Shown here: positions 7,558 through 13,924 of the stretch, piece by piece
How the letters are laid out: every line of letters starts with the position of its first letter
Numbering within the stretch: the first letter of the stretch is position 1
Source of the DNA: an uncultured Collinsella sp.
Lineage (GTDB): Bacteria > Actinomycetota > Coriobacteriia > Coriobacteriales > Coriobacteriaceae
DNA length: 13,974 nt
Direction: 5' to 3'
Assembly (NCBI GenBank): GCA_900545665.1
Contig: UQZU01000042.1
Coordinates: 1 to 13,974, forward strand
Made by a program: the position numbers and the translations under genes
The notes under the pieces: model-generated
What the model was told of the DNA's origin: nothing
The model's database searches: none
Seen by the model: only the letters and a program-made list of their open reading frames with translations

Positions 7558-7560
7558 GAG

Positions 7561-7613
7561 ATAAAGAAAGACAGTGCTGCGGGAAAACGATCCGCAGCAC
7601 TGTCTTTCTTTAT
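7561..7613. terminator. Bidirectional terminator between the peptidase gene and proB
   Basis: A perfect 22-bp stem (7561-7582 with 7592-7613) encloses the 9-base loop GAAAACGAT. The base is A/T-rich (ATAAAGAAAGACAG) and the top GC-rich (TGCTGCGG), giving a T-rich end on both strands. The right arm includes the proB stop codon (7610-7612), so the proB end is built into the terminator. Confidence 0.88.
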
Positions 7614-8737
7614 GCAAAGACGATTAGATTGTCCCTATGAATCGCAGGCTTCTCGGCCAGATCTGCCAGCAGACGGTTGCCGGCGATCTGGTCCTGGCGG
7701 CGGCCGGCAGCAAGCTCCAACACGTCCGAATCGGCCTCGGCGATACCGCGCGCGACGACCATACCGCTCGGGTCGCACACGTCGAGCACATCACCCTCGG
7801 CAAACTCGCCATCGACCTCACGAATACCCACCGCAAGCAGGGACGACCCGTGGCCGACCAGCGCTTTCGCGGCACCGTCATCAACCGTCACCGAACCGTG
7901 GGCCTTGTCGCCCAGCGCGATCCACAGTTTACGGGGCGCAATATCCAGGCGCTCCGCCGGCGGGTCGAACAGCGTGCCCACGCTCTCGCCGCGAGCCAGA
8001 CGCACGAGCGCATCGGGCTCCTCGCCCGAGCAAATCACGCTCTGAATGCCGGCCGTCATCAAAATGCGGCTCGCGCGAATCTTGGTGATCATGCCGCCCG
8101 TTCCCACCGATGTGGAAGAATCGCCCGCCGAGGCAATGATCTTGGCATCGATCCTATGCACGACAGGGACAAACTCGGCCGTCGGGTCCTCGTGCGGATT
8201 GGCGGTGTAGAGACCGTCGATGTCGGACAGCGTCACGCACAGGTCGGCGGAAACCAAGCAGCTCACGAGCGCCGCCAGCGTGTCGTTGTCGCCGAACTTG
8301 ATCTCGTCGACGGTAACGGTGTCGTTCTCGTTGACGACCGGCACCACGCCCAGCTCCACCAGACGCAGCAGGGCGTCGCGCGCGTGCAAATAGGACGTGC
8401 GACGCGCCGTGTCGTGACGCGTGAGCAGCACGAGCGAGGTGAGCAGATCTCGCGCATGAAACTCCTCGTCGTAGGCCGACGAGATGATGCATTGACCGGC
8501 CGAGGCGCAGGCCTGCAGGCTCGGCAGATCACCGACCGGCTTGCGGTCGAAGCCCAGCACGGGATAGCCACAGGCAATGGCGCCCGAACTCACCACGACC
8601 AGACGCCAGCCGAGCTTGCGCAGGGCAGCAGCCTGATCGGCAAGCCCGCCGATAAAGGCGCGGTTGACCTTGCCATCGGCACCCACCACCGTGGACGAAC
8701 CGATCTTTACTACCATCGTTTTATAAGAAGTCGTCAT
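7610..8737 (-). CDS. proB: Glutamate 5-kinase
   Basis: This enzyme commits glutamate to proline by ATP-dependent phosphorylation of its side chain. The 375 residues contain an amino-acid-kinase domain: KIGSS (11-15), VVSSGAIACG (48-57), NENDTV (136-141), FGDND (148-152), SDIDGLYTANP (171-181) and GTGGM (212-216). A C-terminal PUA domain follows (about 278-355). The size matches kinases that keep the PUA domain; feedback inhibition by proline is usual for the family but cannot be read here. The ATG at 8737 is three codons past an in-frame TGA and has no clear Shine-Dalgarno. A second ATG at codon 8 precedes VVKIGSS. It lies 84 nt downstream of pncB on the same strand and is probably co-transcribed. 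Confidence 0.96.
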   Translation of the reverse strand: MTTSYKTMVVKIGSSTVVGADGKVNRAFIGGLADQAAALRKLGWRLVVVSSGAIACGYPVLGFDRKPVGDLPSLQACASAGQCIISSAYDEEFHARDLLTSLVLLTRHDTARRTSYLHARDALLRLVELGVVPVVNENDTVTVDEIKFGDNDTLAALVSCLVSADLCVTLSDIDGLYTANPHEDPTAEFVPVVHRIDAKIIASAGDSSTSVGTGGMITKIRASRILMTAGIQSVICSGEEPDALVRLARGESVGTLFDPPAERLDIAPRKLWIALGDKAHGSVTVDDGAAKALVGHGSSLLAVGIREVDGEFAEGDVLDVCDPSGMVVARGIAEADSDVLELAAGRRQDQIAGNRLLADLAEKPAIHRDNLIVFA

Positions 8738-8760
8738 ACGTCAAACCAATCGAATGCTGA

Positions 8761-8788
8761 GCGAGCAGGCGAGCGAACGGGCGAACGG
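8761..8788. repeat. Imperfect 8-bp tandem repeats in the pncB-proB gap
   Basis: Units gcgagcag, gcgagcga, then gcgaacgg twice exactly (8773-8780 and 8781-8788), overlapping in phase. They occupy much of the 84-nt spacer upstream of proB and do not form an obvious hairpin. Low-complexity spacer; role unknown. Confidence 0.5.
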
Positions 8789-8821
8789 GAATATGTGCCG
8801 TTTTCCTCCGTCGCATGCGGA

Positions 8822-10327
8822 TCATTTTGCCCAAGGGAAGGCCGATGCCGCGGCCATGTTCTTGCGCACGAGCTCGTCGCGCACCTGTGCCAGGCCCTGT
8901 TCCATACCCACCACGTAGGTCTGCGGGTACAGGAAGCGCTTGAAAGCCGCGTCCAGATGACCGAGTGCCCAAGCACATCGCTCGCGCGCGTCCTCGATGC
9001 TCTCACGCGGAGCCACCGCACTGCCATCGCGCACGATCGGCACCAGCAGCTCGCGATACTCAAGCTCCGACACATCGGTTACCAGGGCGGCATCGTTCAC
9101 GGCCACGAGGGTATTGCCGCGCGCGGCGCCCTCCCCCGCCAGATGGTCCTCGTCATAGATCATGTCGCAGACCGGGCCGCCAAAGCCATCGTAATAGCGG
9201 CGCACACGCTGCACGCCCGGAATCGTGCGCTTGTAGGGCTGCTCGGAGAGCTTCACCACCGGCGTCCACGGGTCCGCATCGCTCGCCCGGCGGGCGGAAA
9301 GCTTGTACACGCCGCCCAGCGCCGGCTGATCGTAGCAGGTCGCGAGCTTGGTACCCACACCAAAGCTGTCGATGGGTGCGCCCTGGTCGAGCAGCGACTG
9401 AATCGTGTACTCGTCCAGATCGTTGGACACCGAGATCCCCACATAAGGCAGGCCCTCGGCATCGAAACGACCGCGAACATACTTGGAGAGCTTGGCCAGG
9501 TCGCCCGAATCAATGCGAATGGCCGACAGGCGCTCGCCCGTCGCCTCCATCTCCTTGGCAACCGTAATGGCATGCTCGCAGCCCTCGCGCACGTCGTAGG
9601 TGTCAATGAGCAGCGTGCAATTCTTGGGGCTCGACTTGGCAAAGGCGCGGAAGGCCTCGAGCTCGGAGTCAAAACTCATCACCCAGCTGTGCGCATGCGT
9701 GCCAAAGACGGGGATGCCGTAACGGCGCCCGGCAAGCACGTTAGACGTGGACGAGCAGCCGGCCACATAGCTTGCGCGGGCGACGGCCAGACCGCCATCG
9801 GGACCCTGGGCGCGGCGCAGGCCAAACTCGGCGACGGGACGACCATCCGCCGCCAACACCACGCGCGCCGTCTTGGTGGCGACGAGCGTCTGGAAGCCGA
9901 CGATGTTAAGCAGCGCCGTCTCGAGCAGCTGGCACTCCAGAGCCGGACCTGTGACGCGCACCATGGGCTCGCGCGGAAAAACAAGCTCGCCCTCGGGCAC
10001 GGCGTCAATGTTCACGTGCGCGCGGAAGTTGCGCAGGTAGTCGAGGAATGCGGGTTTGAACATCGCACCGCCGGCGGGAGCCTGAAGCGAGGCAAGGTAC
10101 TCGATATCCTCGGGCGTAAAGCGCAGATTCTCGACGAGCTCAGGAAGCTCGGCGGTGCCGCACATGACGGCGTAAGCGCTGCCAAACGGATGGTCACGGT
10201 AAAACGCCGTAAAACAACCTTGCTCATTGGCTTTGCCGCTCTCCCACAGGCCCTGGGCCATAGTGAGCTCGTACAGATCGGTGAGCATTGCGATGTCGGT
10301 GGGATGCGAGATGTCGGTCAAAGCCAT
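8822..10327 (-). CDS. pncB: Nicotinate phosphoribosyltransferase
   Basis: This cytosolic NAD-salvage enzyme joins nicotinate and PRPP to make nicotinate mononucleotide, coupled to ATP hydrolysis. Of 501 residues, the N-terminal MLTDLYELTMAQGLW (14-28) is diagnostic. Further motifs are FGLRRAQGPDGG (168-179), VFGTHAHSW (207-215) with the likely phosphorylated His213, RIDSGDL (271-277) of the PRPP/phosphate site, and a later FGVGTKL. The frame extends 19 codons upstream to 10384, but GAAAGG lies seven bases before the ATG at 10327 and family similarity starts there. It lies 84 nt downstream of the tail-anchored protein gene and 84 nt upstream of proB on the same strand, suggesting one transcript. 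Confidence 0.96.
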   Translation of the reverse strand: MALTDISHPTDIAMLTDLYELTMAQGLWESGKANEQGCFTAFYRDHPFGSAYAVMCGTAELPELVENLRFTPEDIEYLASLQAPAGGAMFKPAFLDYLRNFRAHVNIDAVPEGELVFPREPMVRVTGPALECQLLETALLNIVGFQTLVATKTARVVLAADGRPVAEFGLRRAQGPDGGLAVARASYVAGCSSTSNVLAGRRYGIPVFGTHAHSWVMSFDSELEAFRAFAKSSPKNCTLLIDTYDVREGCEHAITVAKEMEATGERLSAIRIDSGDLAKLSKYVRGRFDAEGLPYVGISVSNDLDEYTIQSLLDQGAPIDSFGVGTKLATCYDQPALGGVYKLSARRASDADPWTPVVKLSEQPYKRTIPGVQRVRRYYDGFGGPVCDMIYDEDHLAGEGAARGNTLVAVNDAALVTDVSELEYRELLVPIVRDGSAVAPRESIEDARERCAWALGHLDAAFKRFLYPQTYVVGMEQGLAQVRDELVRKNMAAASAFPWAK

Positions 10328-10411
10328 GGGGCGACCTTTCGGATGTGTGGTGCAGAATTTGAGGGTTGGACGAGAGCAGAGCATGCGGACATGACGCCCG
10401 ATGCGAGTCGG

Positions 10412-10870
10412 TTAGAGCAGGCCCATGCTGGTCAGGATCGTGTAGCCCATAAAGATGACAAACGCGATGAGGGCAAGGACAATGATGATTTTTTGAGCCG
10501 GCGCCATGCCAGGGATCTCGTTCTCGCCCATAGGCTCCTTGGAGGTAACCATGCGCTGGGCAAAGGTCATCTCGTCACGGCTCGGCTTGGGCTCGACGGA
10601 CTTGGGACGGGCGGCCTTTTTAGGCTGAGGTTTGGGCGCGGCAGGTGCAGGCTTCGCAGCAGCGGGCTTGGGTGCGGGCGCGGGCGCCGATGCGGATGCG
10701 GCGTTCGCGGCGGCCTCCTCGGCCTTCGCACGCTCGGCACGCAGGGCAGCCAGCTCCTCACGCTCGCGACGGGCCTCTTCCCGAGCCTCGCGGCGGGCCT
10801 TCTCAGCGCGGAGCTCTTCCAACTCGGCGCGCTCCTCGTCGGACAATGGTTGGGACTCAAGCTCGGCCAT
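10412..10870 (-). CDS. Tail-anchored coiled-coil protein of unknown function
   Basis: I do not recognise a named family. The 152 residues show three zones: a highly charged Glu/Arg/Ala helix likely to form a coiled coil (about 11-58), a Pro/Ala/Lys linker (about 59-98), and a less biased segment MTFAQRMVTSKEPMGENEIPG ending in one hydrophobic helix (about 127-147), with only a few residues after it. There is no N-terminal signal, so it should be a C-tail-anchored membrane protein with the coiled coil in the cytoplasm. The frame opens at 10906, but AAAGGG sits before the ATG at 10870, giving the start used. That start is only 18 nt past the T-tract of the tRNA-Ala terminator. pncB follows after 84 nt. 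Confidence 0.82.
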   Translation of the reverse strand: MAELESQPLSDEERAELEELRAEKARREAREEARREREELAALRAERAKAEEAAANAASASAPAPAPKPAAAKPAPAAPKPQPKKAARPKSVEPKPSRDEMTFAQRMVTSKEPMGENEIPGMAPAQKIIIVLALIAFVIFMGYTILTSMGLL

Positions 10871-10888
10871 GATATAGCCCTTTCTTTT

Positions 10889-10920
10889 AAAAAAAGCCGC
10901 CGACACAATGTCAGCGGCTT
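10889..10920 (-). terminator. Rho-independent terminator after tRNA-Ala (possible attenuator)
   Basis: Read on the minus strand: AAGCCGCTGACA, loop TTG, TGTCGGCGGCTT, then a run of seven T overlapping the stem end. The stem is 12 bp with one G-U pair. It lies 14 nt past the tRNA 3' end. The next coding start is 18 nt beyond it, leaving no room for a separate promoter. Confidence 0.85.
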
Positions 10921-10934
10921 ATCAAATCCATGGG

Positions 10935-11007
10935 TGGAGACGAAGGGAGTCGAACCCTCGGCCTCTGCCATGCGACGGCAGCGCTCTCCCAACTGAGCTA
11001 CGTCCCC
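10935..11007 (-). tRNA. tRNA-Ala (anticodon CGC)
   Basis: All arms fold on the minus strand: acceptor GGGGACG/CGTCTCC with the G3-U70 pair that identifies alanine tRNAs, D stem GCTC/GAGC, anticodon stem CTGCC/GGCAG with loop GTCGCAT (anticodon CGC, reads GCG), a 5-nt variable loop, and T arm GAGGG TTCGACT CCCTT. It is 73 nt with discriminator A. CCA is not encoded (CCC follows), so the tail must be added enzymatically. Confidence 0.96.
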
Positions 11008-11020
11008 AGGACAAGTCGAT

Positions 11021-11048
11021 ATTTTACCTACGGCTCGCCAACTGTCAA
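11021..11048 (-). promoter_or_regulatory. Strong sigma-70 promoter of tRNA-Ala
   Basis: A perfect -35 box TTGACA (11043-11048) and a -10 box TAAAAT (11021-11026) are separated by 16 bases. The start site would fall near 11014, about seven nt before the tRNA 5' end. This is the best promoter in the window and probably also drives the genes downstream by readthrough. Confidence 0.8.
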
Positions 11049-11113
11049 CGCCCAATAACCAGTCTTTTTGGGACGCGGCTATTTTGACAACTTTTCGAAC
11101 AGGCGATCCTCTC

Positions 11114-11148
11114 GATGATTTTTTAATCCCCGTCCCAGAAAAATCATC
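11114..11148. repeat. AT-rich inverted repeat after the PflX-type gene
   Basis: GATGATTTTT (11114-11123) and AAAAATCATC (11139-11148) form a perfect 10-bp stem around a 15-base C-rich loop. It lies 10 nt past the stop codon of the radical SAM gene. A terminator role on the minus strand is possible, but the stem is AT-rich and no separate T-tract follows, so the mechanism is uncertain. Confidence 0.6.
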
Positions 11149-11158
11149 AGCGTGCGCT

Positions 11159-12097
11159 CTACTTTGCGCTGGTGAGGACGCCGGTGGTGTCGAAGGCGGG
11201 GGTGAAGCTCTCGTCTACCGCGCCGCCCTCTTGCCAGAACATCGTCGTAAAACCCAGGTCGTCGGCATGGTCGAGCACCTGCTCGTACTCCTCACGCGTC
11301 ACGGCGCGTGCCAGGTCGCCGCCCTGCTCGCGCATGAGCGCATTGGGCGTGTACTGGTTCATAACCGAGATCGGCACGTCGCCCACCGTCTGCCACACCA
11401 GGTCCAGCACGCGACACGAATCGTCTGCATGCCCCGGAAGCACCAGGTGACGCACGATCATGCCACGCTTCATAAGCCCGTCCTCGTCCACCAACTCTCC
11501 CCCGCGGCGCTCGATCTCGCGCGCCATCTGGGCCAGACCCGACACGGCCACACGCGGGTAATCCTTTATATGGGAGAGCGACTGCGCAAGCCCGGCATCG
11601 GCATATTTAAAGTCGGTGAGCCACACATCGACCAGGTCGCCCAGCGCCGCCACGGCACTCGCGCGCTCGTAACCACTCGTGTTGTAGACGATTGGGATAA
11701 CCAGTCCGCGCGCCCGTGCCGCGGCAATCGCGGCAGGCAACAGGTGCGCATAGTGCGTCGCCGTCACCAAATTGATGTTGTTGGCACCCTGGTCCTGCAG
11801 TTCCAGCATAATCTCGACCAGGCGCTCAGGCGAAATCTCAAGGCCAAAATTGCCGGTCGAGATCTCGTGGTTCTGGCAGTAGATACATTTGAGCGAGCAG
11901 CCGCTAAAGAAGATCGTGCCCGAACCGGCCTCGCCCGAGATAGGCGGCTCCTCCCACATATGAAGCGCGGCGCGGGCCACCTTGAGCGTGTCGTTAGCAC
12001 CGCAGACGCCGTGCGCGCCCTCATCGCGCGCCGCACCGCAACGGCGCGGACACAAATGGCAGGCGGGCGAAAAAAGTTCGGTCAACGACGTCGGCAT
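11159..12097 (-). CDS. PflX-type radical SAM protein (pyruvate formate-lyase activase-like)
   Basis: This 312-residue protein has the radical SAM motif CSLKCIYC (Cys67, Cys71, Cys74) that holds a 4Fe-4S cluster for S-adenosylmethionine cleavage. Before it lie four more cysteines (Cys13, Cys16, Cys20, Cys32) in the PACHLCPRRCGAARDEGAHGVCG pattern, then PPISGEAGSGTIFFSGC. This arrangement marks the PflX branch, related to but distinct from true PflA. True activases install a glycyl radical on a partner; no glycyl-radical enzyme gene is in the window and the PflX target is not established. The frame opens five codons earlier at a TTG, but GGAG nine bases before the ATG at 12097 sets the start. 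The gene is monocistronic, flanked by the tRNA promoter and an intergenic RNA. Confidence 0.88.
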   Translation of the reverse strand: MPTSLTELFSPACHLCPRRCGAARDEGAHGVCGANDTLKVARAALHMWEEPPISGEAGSGTIFFSGCSLKCIYCQNHEISTGNFGLEISPERLVEIMLELQDQGANNINLVTATHYAHLLPAAIAAARARGLVIPIVYNTSGYERASAVAALGDLVDVWLTDFKYADAGLAQSLSHIKDYPRVAVSGLAQMAREIERRGGELVDEDGLMKRGMIVRHLVLPGHADDSCRVLDLVWQTVGDVPISVMNQYTPNALMREQGGDLARAVTREEYEQVLDHADDLGFTTMFWQEGGAVDESFTPAFDTTGVLTSAK

Positions 12098-12197
12098 AAA
12101 ACCATGCTCCAAAACAACGATTCAGCAGCTCAAACGTAAAGGGATCAACCCCACAGACGGCTCGAGCCCAAGGCGCCGTAATCGTCCGACACGATTT

Positions 12198-12227
12198 TTG
12201 TAATGTCAAGACTGGAATCGATAAAGT
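12198..12227 (+). promoter_or_regulatory. Candidate promoter for the 12.2-kb structured RNA
   Basis: TTGTAA (12198-12203) and TAAAGT (12222-12227) are 18 bases apart, each matching four of six consensus bases. Transcription would start near 12234, just before the folded region. Modest support only. Confidence 0.3.
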
Positions 12228-12229
12228 GC

Positions 12230-12391
12230 CGCTTTATGATGTAGGTATTCCGCCCCCCGCGGAGCAACTGGGTGAACCGTCGCGTTTATTTAGGGAGCCC
12301 ACACAGTCGTACCTAGTACAGGTATCCTTCGTTGTTAAGGACGCTGGAACAGTCGATGAGGGCACCCACCTGTTTTAGGTGGGTTCATTTT
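12230..12391 (+). ncRNA. Putative structured RNA or attenuator ending in an intrinsic terminator
   Basis: No coding frame explains this segment, but it is full of pairing. Hairpin 12248-12264 (ttccgc/gcggag, C5 loop). Helix GGGAGCCC (12293-12300) with GGGCACCC (12360-12367), seven pairs and one A-A mismatch. Inside it are two abutting hairpins, TACCT/AGGTA (12310-12324) and TCCTT/AAGGA (12325-12341). The terminator ACCCACCT/AGGTGGGT (12364-12384), with loop GTTTT and the T-rich tail TTCATTTT, competes with the closing helix for bases 12364-12367. ACAGTCG occurs twice (12303-12309, 12350-12356). It matches no riboswitch consensus I can recall. It could be a free small RNA (for example a divergent 6S-like RNA) or a leader of the glycosyltransferase gene, 232 nt downstream of the terminator. 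Confidence 0.45.
12364..12391 (+). terminator. Intrinsic terminator of the 12.2-kb RNA
   Basis: An 8-bp stem ACCCACCT/AGGTGGGT with the 5-base loop GTTTT is followed by TTCATTTT. No T-tract follows on the minus strand, so it acts on rightward transcription. No protein gene precedes it on this strand, implying a non-coding transcript or leader. Confidence 0.7.
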
Positions 12392-12403
12392 CGTAACGTG
12401 GGG

Positions 12404-12430
12404 GGTGGTTTTCTTTTGCCGAAAATCACC
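12404..12430. repeat. Second hairpin after the terminator
   Basis: GGTGGTTTTC (12404-12413) and GAAAATCACC (12421-12430) pair over 10 bp with one G-U, loop TTTTGCC. It has no T-tract. From here to 12622 I see no gene; a TACAAT at 12517-12522 could be the -10 of the glycosyltransferase promoter, but no good -35 accompanies it. Confidence 0.45.
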
Positions 12431-12622
12431 ATTACAGTCCATATGGATCCCCGCCGGCATCCCGACAAGCCATCGACAACATCCCAATATCTGGTAAGCG
12501 CGTGATTATCGCTGCGTACAATTCCATGCACCCCCCTTGGTCGAGTATTATGGTTCGGCTATGCCCTTTGCGCATGGCGTTCTTCTGACCTTTTCCTTCG
12601 ACGCTTGGCGGTTTTTAGATTC

Positions 12623-13822
12623 ATGGCTTCATCCCCGAGCTACATACCGTACCTATGCGTGGCAGCGGCGGCCTTTATCACGACCTTCCTCACGGTACCC
12701 CTGGTCAAGCGCCTGGCAATCAAGCTCGACGCCGTCGACTATCCTTCTAAGCGCCGCATCAACACCAAGCCCATCCCGCGTTTGGGCGGAACGGCGGTGT
12801 TTTTGGGCCTGGTCGTCGCCTGCACTGTGCAAATCCTAGGCACCTGGTACCTGGGTTGGCCGCCCGTTTTGGTGCCCCACCCCCGTCTGCACATCAGCTA
12901 CCCCATACTTGCGCTTTCTTTTACCGTTATCTTTGCGACCGGCGCCATCGACGACGTCTTCCAGCTCACGCCCAAGCAAAAGCTGGCCGGACAGGTCCTC
13001 GCCGCGCTTATCGCCTGCATGGGCGGCCTGCGGATCGACGTCATCGTCAACCCGTTTGCTCCCGGCGAGATCATGCTCGGATGGCTCGCCTACCCCATTA
13101 CCGTGATCTATCTGGTGGCATTCACCAACATCATTAACCTCATCGACGGCCTCGACGGCTTGGCCACGGGCATCTGCGGCATCGCATCGTTCACCATGTT
13201 TTCGATGGCTGTTCTCTCGGGCCGCATCGACGCCGCCGCGCTCTCCATTGCGCTCTTTGGCGCCTGTCTGGCCTTTTTGCGCTACAACTTCAACCCCGCA
13301 AGTATCTTCTTGGGCGACTCGGGGTCGTTGCTTCTGGGCTTTGCGCTGGGCTCCATCTCGCTGCTCAACGTGAGCCGCACCGCCGCACTCACCTCGCTTA
13401 TCATCCCGCTCATCGTTGCCGGTGTGCCCATCATCGACACGTTTAGCGCCATTGTGCGCCGCAAGCGCGCCCACATTAGCATCGGGCAGGCCGACAAGGG
13501 CCACATCCACCACCGCCTGATCCAAGAAGGCTACAACCAAAAACAGGCTGTGCTGCTCATCTATGCCTGGTGCATTATGCTTTCGGCCGGCGCCGCCGCC
13601 ATCAATCAGGTCGAGGTGCCCATGCGCGTGCTCATTTTTACCGTGCTCGCCATTGGCTCGGCTGCCTTCGCCAAGCACCTACACCTGTTTGAACCCGTGC
13701 TACGCCACCATTACAACAAGCGCACGCACGAGGACGAGCTGGTCACCCCCGACGACCCCGCTTTTAAGCAGGAGGAGCAGGCAGCCGAGGAGCGCAAAGA
13801 AGAGCGCCACCACAAGCTCTAG
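12623..13822 (+). CDS. Polyprenyl-phosphate sugar-1-phosphate transferase (WecA/TagO/MraY family)
   Basis: This multi-pass membrane enzyme transfers a sugar-1-phosphate, usually GlcNAc-1-phosphate, from a UDP-sugar to undecaprenyl phosphate, starting teichoic-acid or other surface-glycan assembly. Of 399 residues, family motifs are PIPRLGGTAVF (50-60), GAIDDVFQLTPKQKL with Asp110-Asp111 (107-121), NIINLIDGLDGLATG (169-183), FLGDSGSLLLGF (229-240) and the cytoplasmic HIHH (294-297). About ten hydrophobic helices are visible. The HIHH motif and short loops favour WecA/TagO over peptidoglycan MraY. The C-terminal tail (about the last 40 residues) is charged, Glu/Lys/His-rich and likely cytoplasmic. 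A TTG at 12605 is in frame, but neither start has a strong Shine-Dalgarno; the ATG is chosen. Which glycan it serves cannot be read because the downstream genes are missing. Confidence 0.92.
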   Translation: MASSPSYIPYLCVAAAAFITTFLTVPLVKRLAIKLDAVDYPSKRRINTKPIPRLGGTAVFLGLVVACTVQILGTWYLGWPPVLVPHPRLHISYPILALSFTVIFATGAIDDVFQLTPKQKLAGQVLAALIACMGGLRIDVIVNPFAPGEIMLGWLAYPITVIYLVAFTNIINLIDGLDGLATGICGIASFTMFSMAVLSGRIDAAALSIALFGACLAFLRYNFNPASIFLGDSGSLLLGFALGSISLLNVSRTAALTSLIIPLIVAGVPIIDTFSAIVRRKRAHISIGQADKGHIHHRLIQEGYNQKQAVLLIYAWCIMLSAGAAAINQVEVPMRVLIFTVLAIGSAAFAKHLHLFEPVLRHHYNKRTHEDELVTPDDPAFKQEEQAAEERKEERHHKL

Positions 13823-13924
13823 GGCAAGCTGCCGAGGATGTGCCAAGGCACCGTTGGCCAAGCGCGGCCACGCCGCGCCCATCGCACAAGCCACCCCTCT
13901 CCCGCCCCTCGCCTACTTACGCCC
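13823..13924. other. Native sequence after the glycosyltransferase; nothing recognised
   Basis: About 100 bases of GC-rich, C-biased DNA with no gene, no clear terminator, and only a small TGGCC/GGCCA hairpin lacking a T-tract. It runs directly into adapter. Confidence 0.5.

Noticed and set aside
7637..10996. Open frame of 1119 codons on the plus strand, antisense to proB, pncB, the tail-anchored gene and part of the tRNA
   Set aside because: It lies opposite clearly conserved genes, has no recognisable domain, and its composition is that of reverse-complemented GC-rich codons. Long antisense frames are expected at this codon bias.
12181..12200. Small hairpin ATCGT/ACGAT followed by five T on the plus strand
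   Set aside because: The stem is only 5 bp and no rightward gene precedes it, so it is probably chance.
12251..12258. C-rich hairpin loop suggesting the actinobacterial 6C RNA
   Set aside because: 6C RNA has two C-rich hairpins; only one is present here, and the other C6 run (near 12530) is far away and unpaired.
12265..12300. Possible T-box core (GGGTGAACCGTCGCG resembles the T-box antiterminator sequence)
   Set aside because: The conserved T-box string is broken by insertions, the specifier loop is not evident, and the downstream gene is neither a tRNA synthetase nor an amino-acid gene.
12836..13678. 280-codon frame antisense to the glycosyltransferase
   Set aside because: Shadow of a gene with all WecA/MraY-family motifs; very high Gly/Asp/His content is typical of antisense to membrane proteins.
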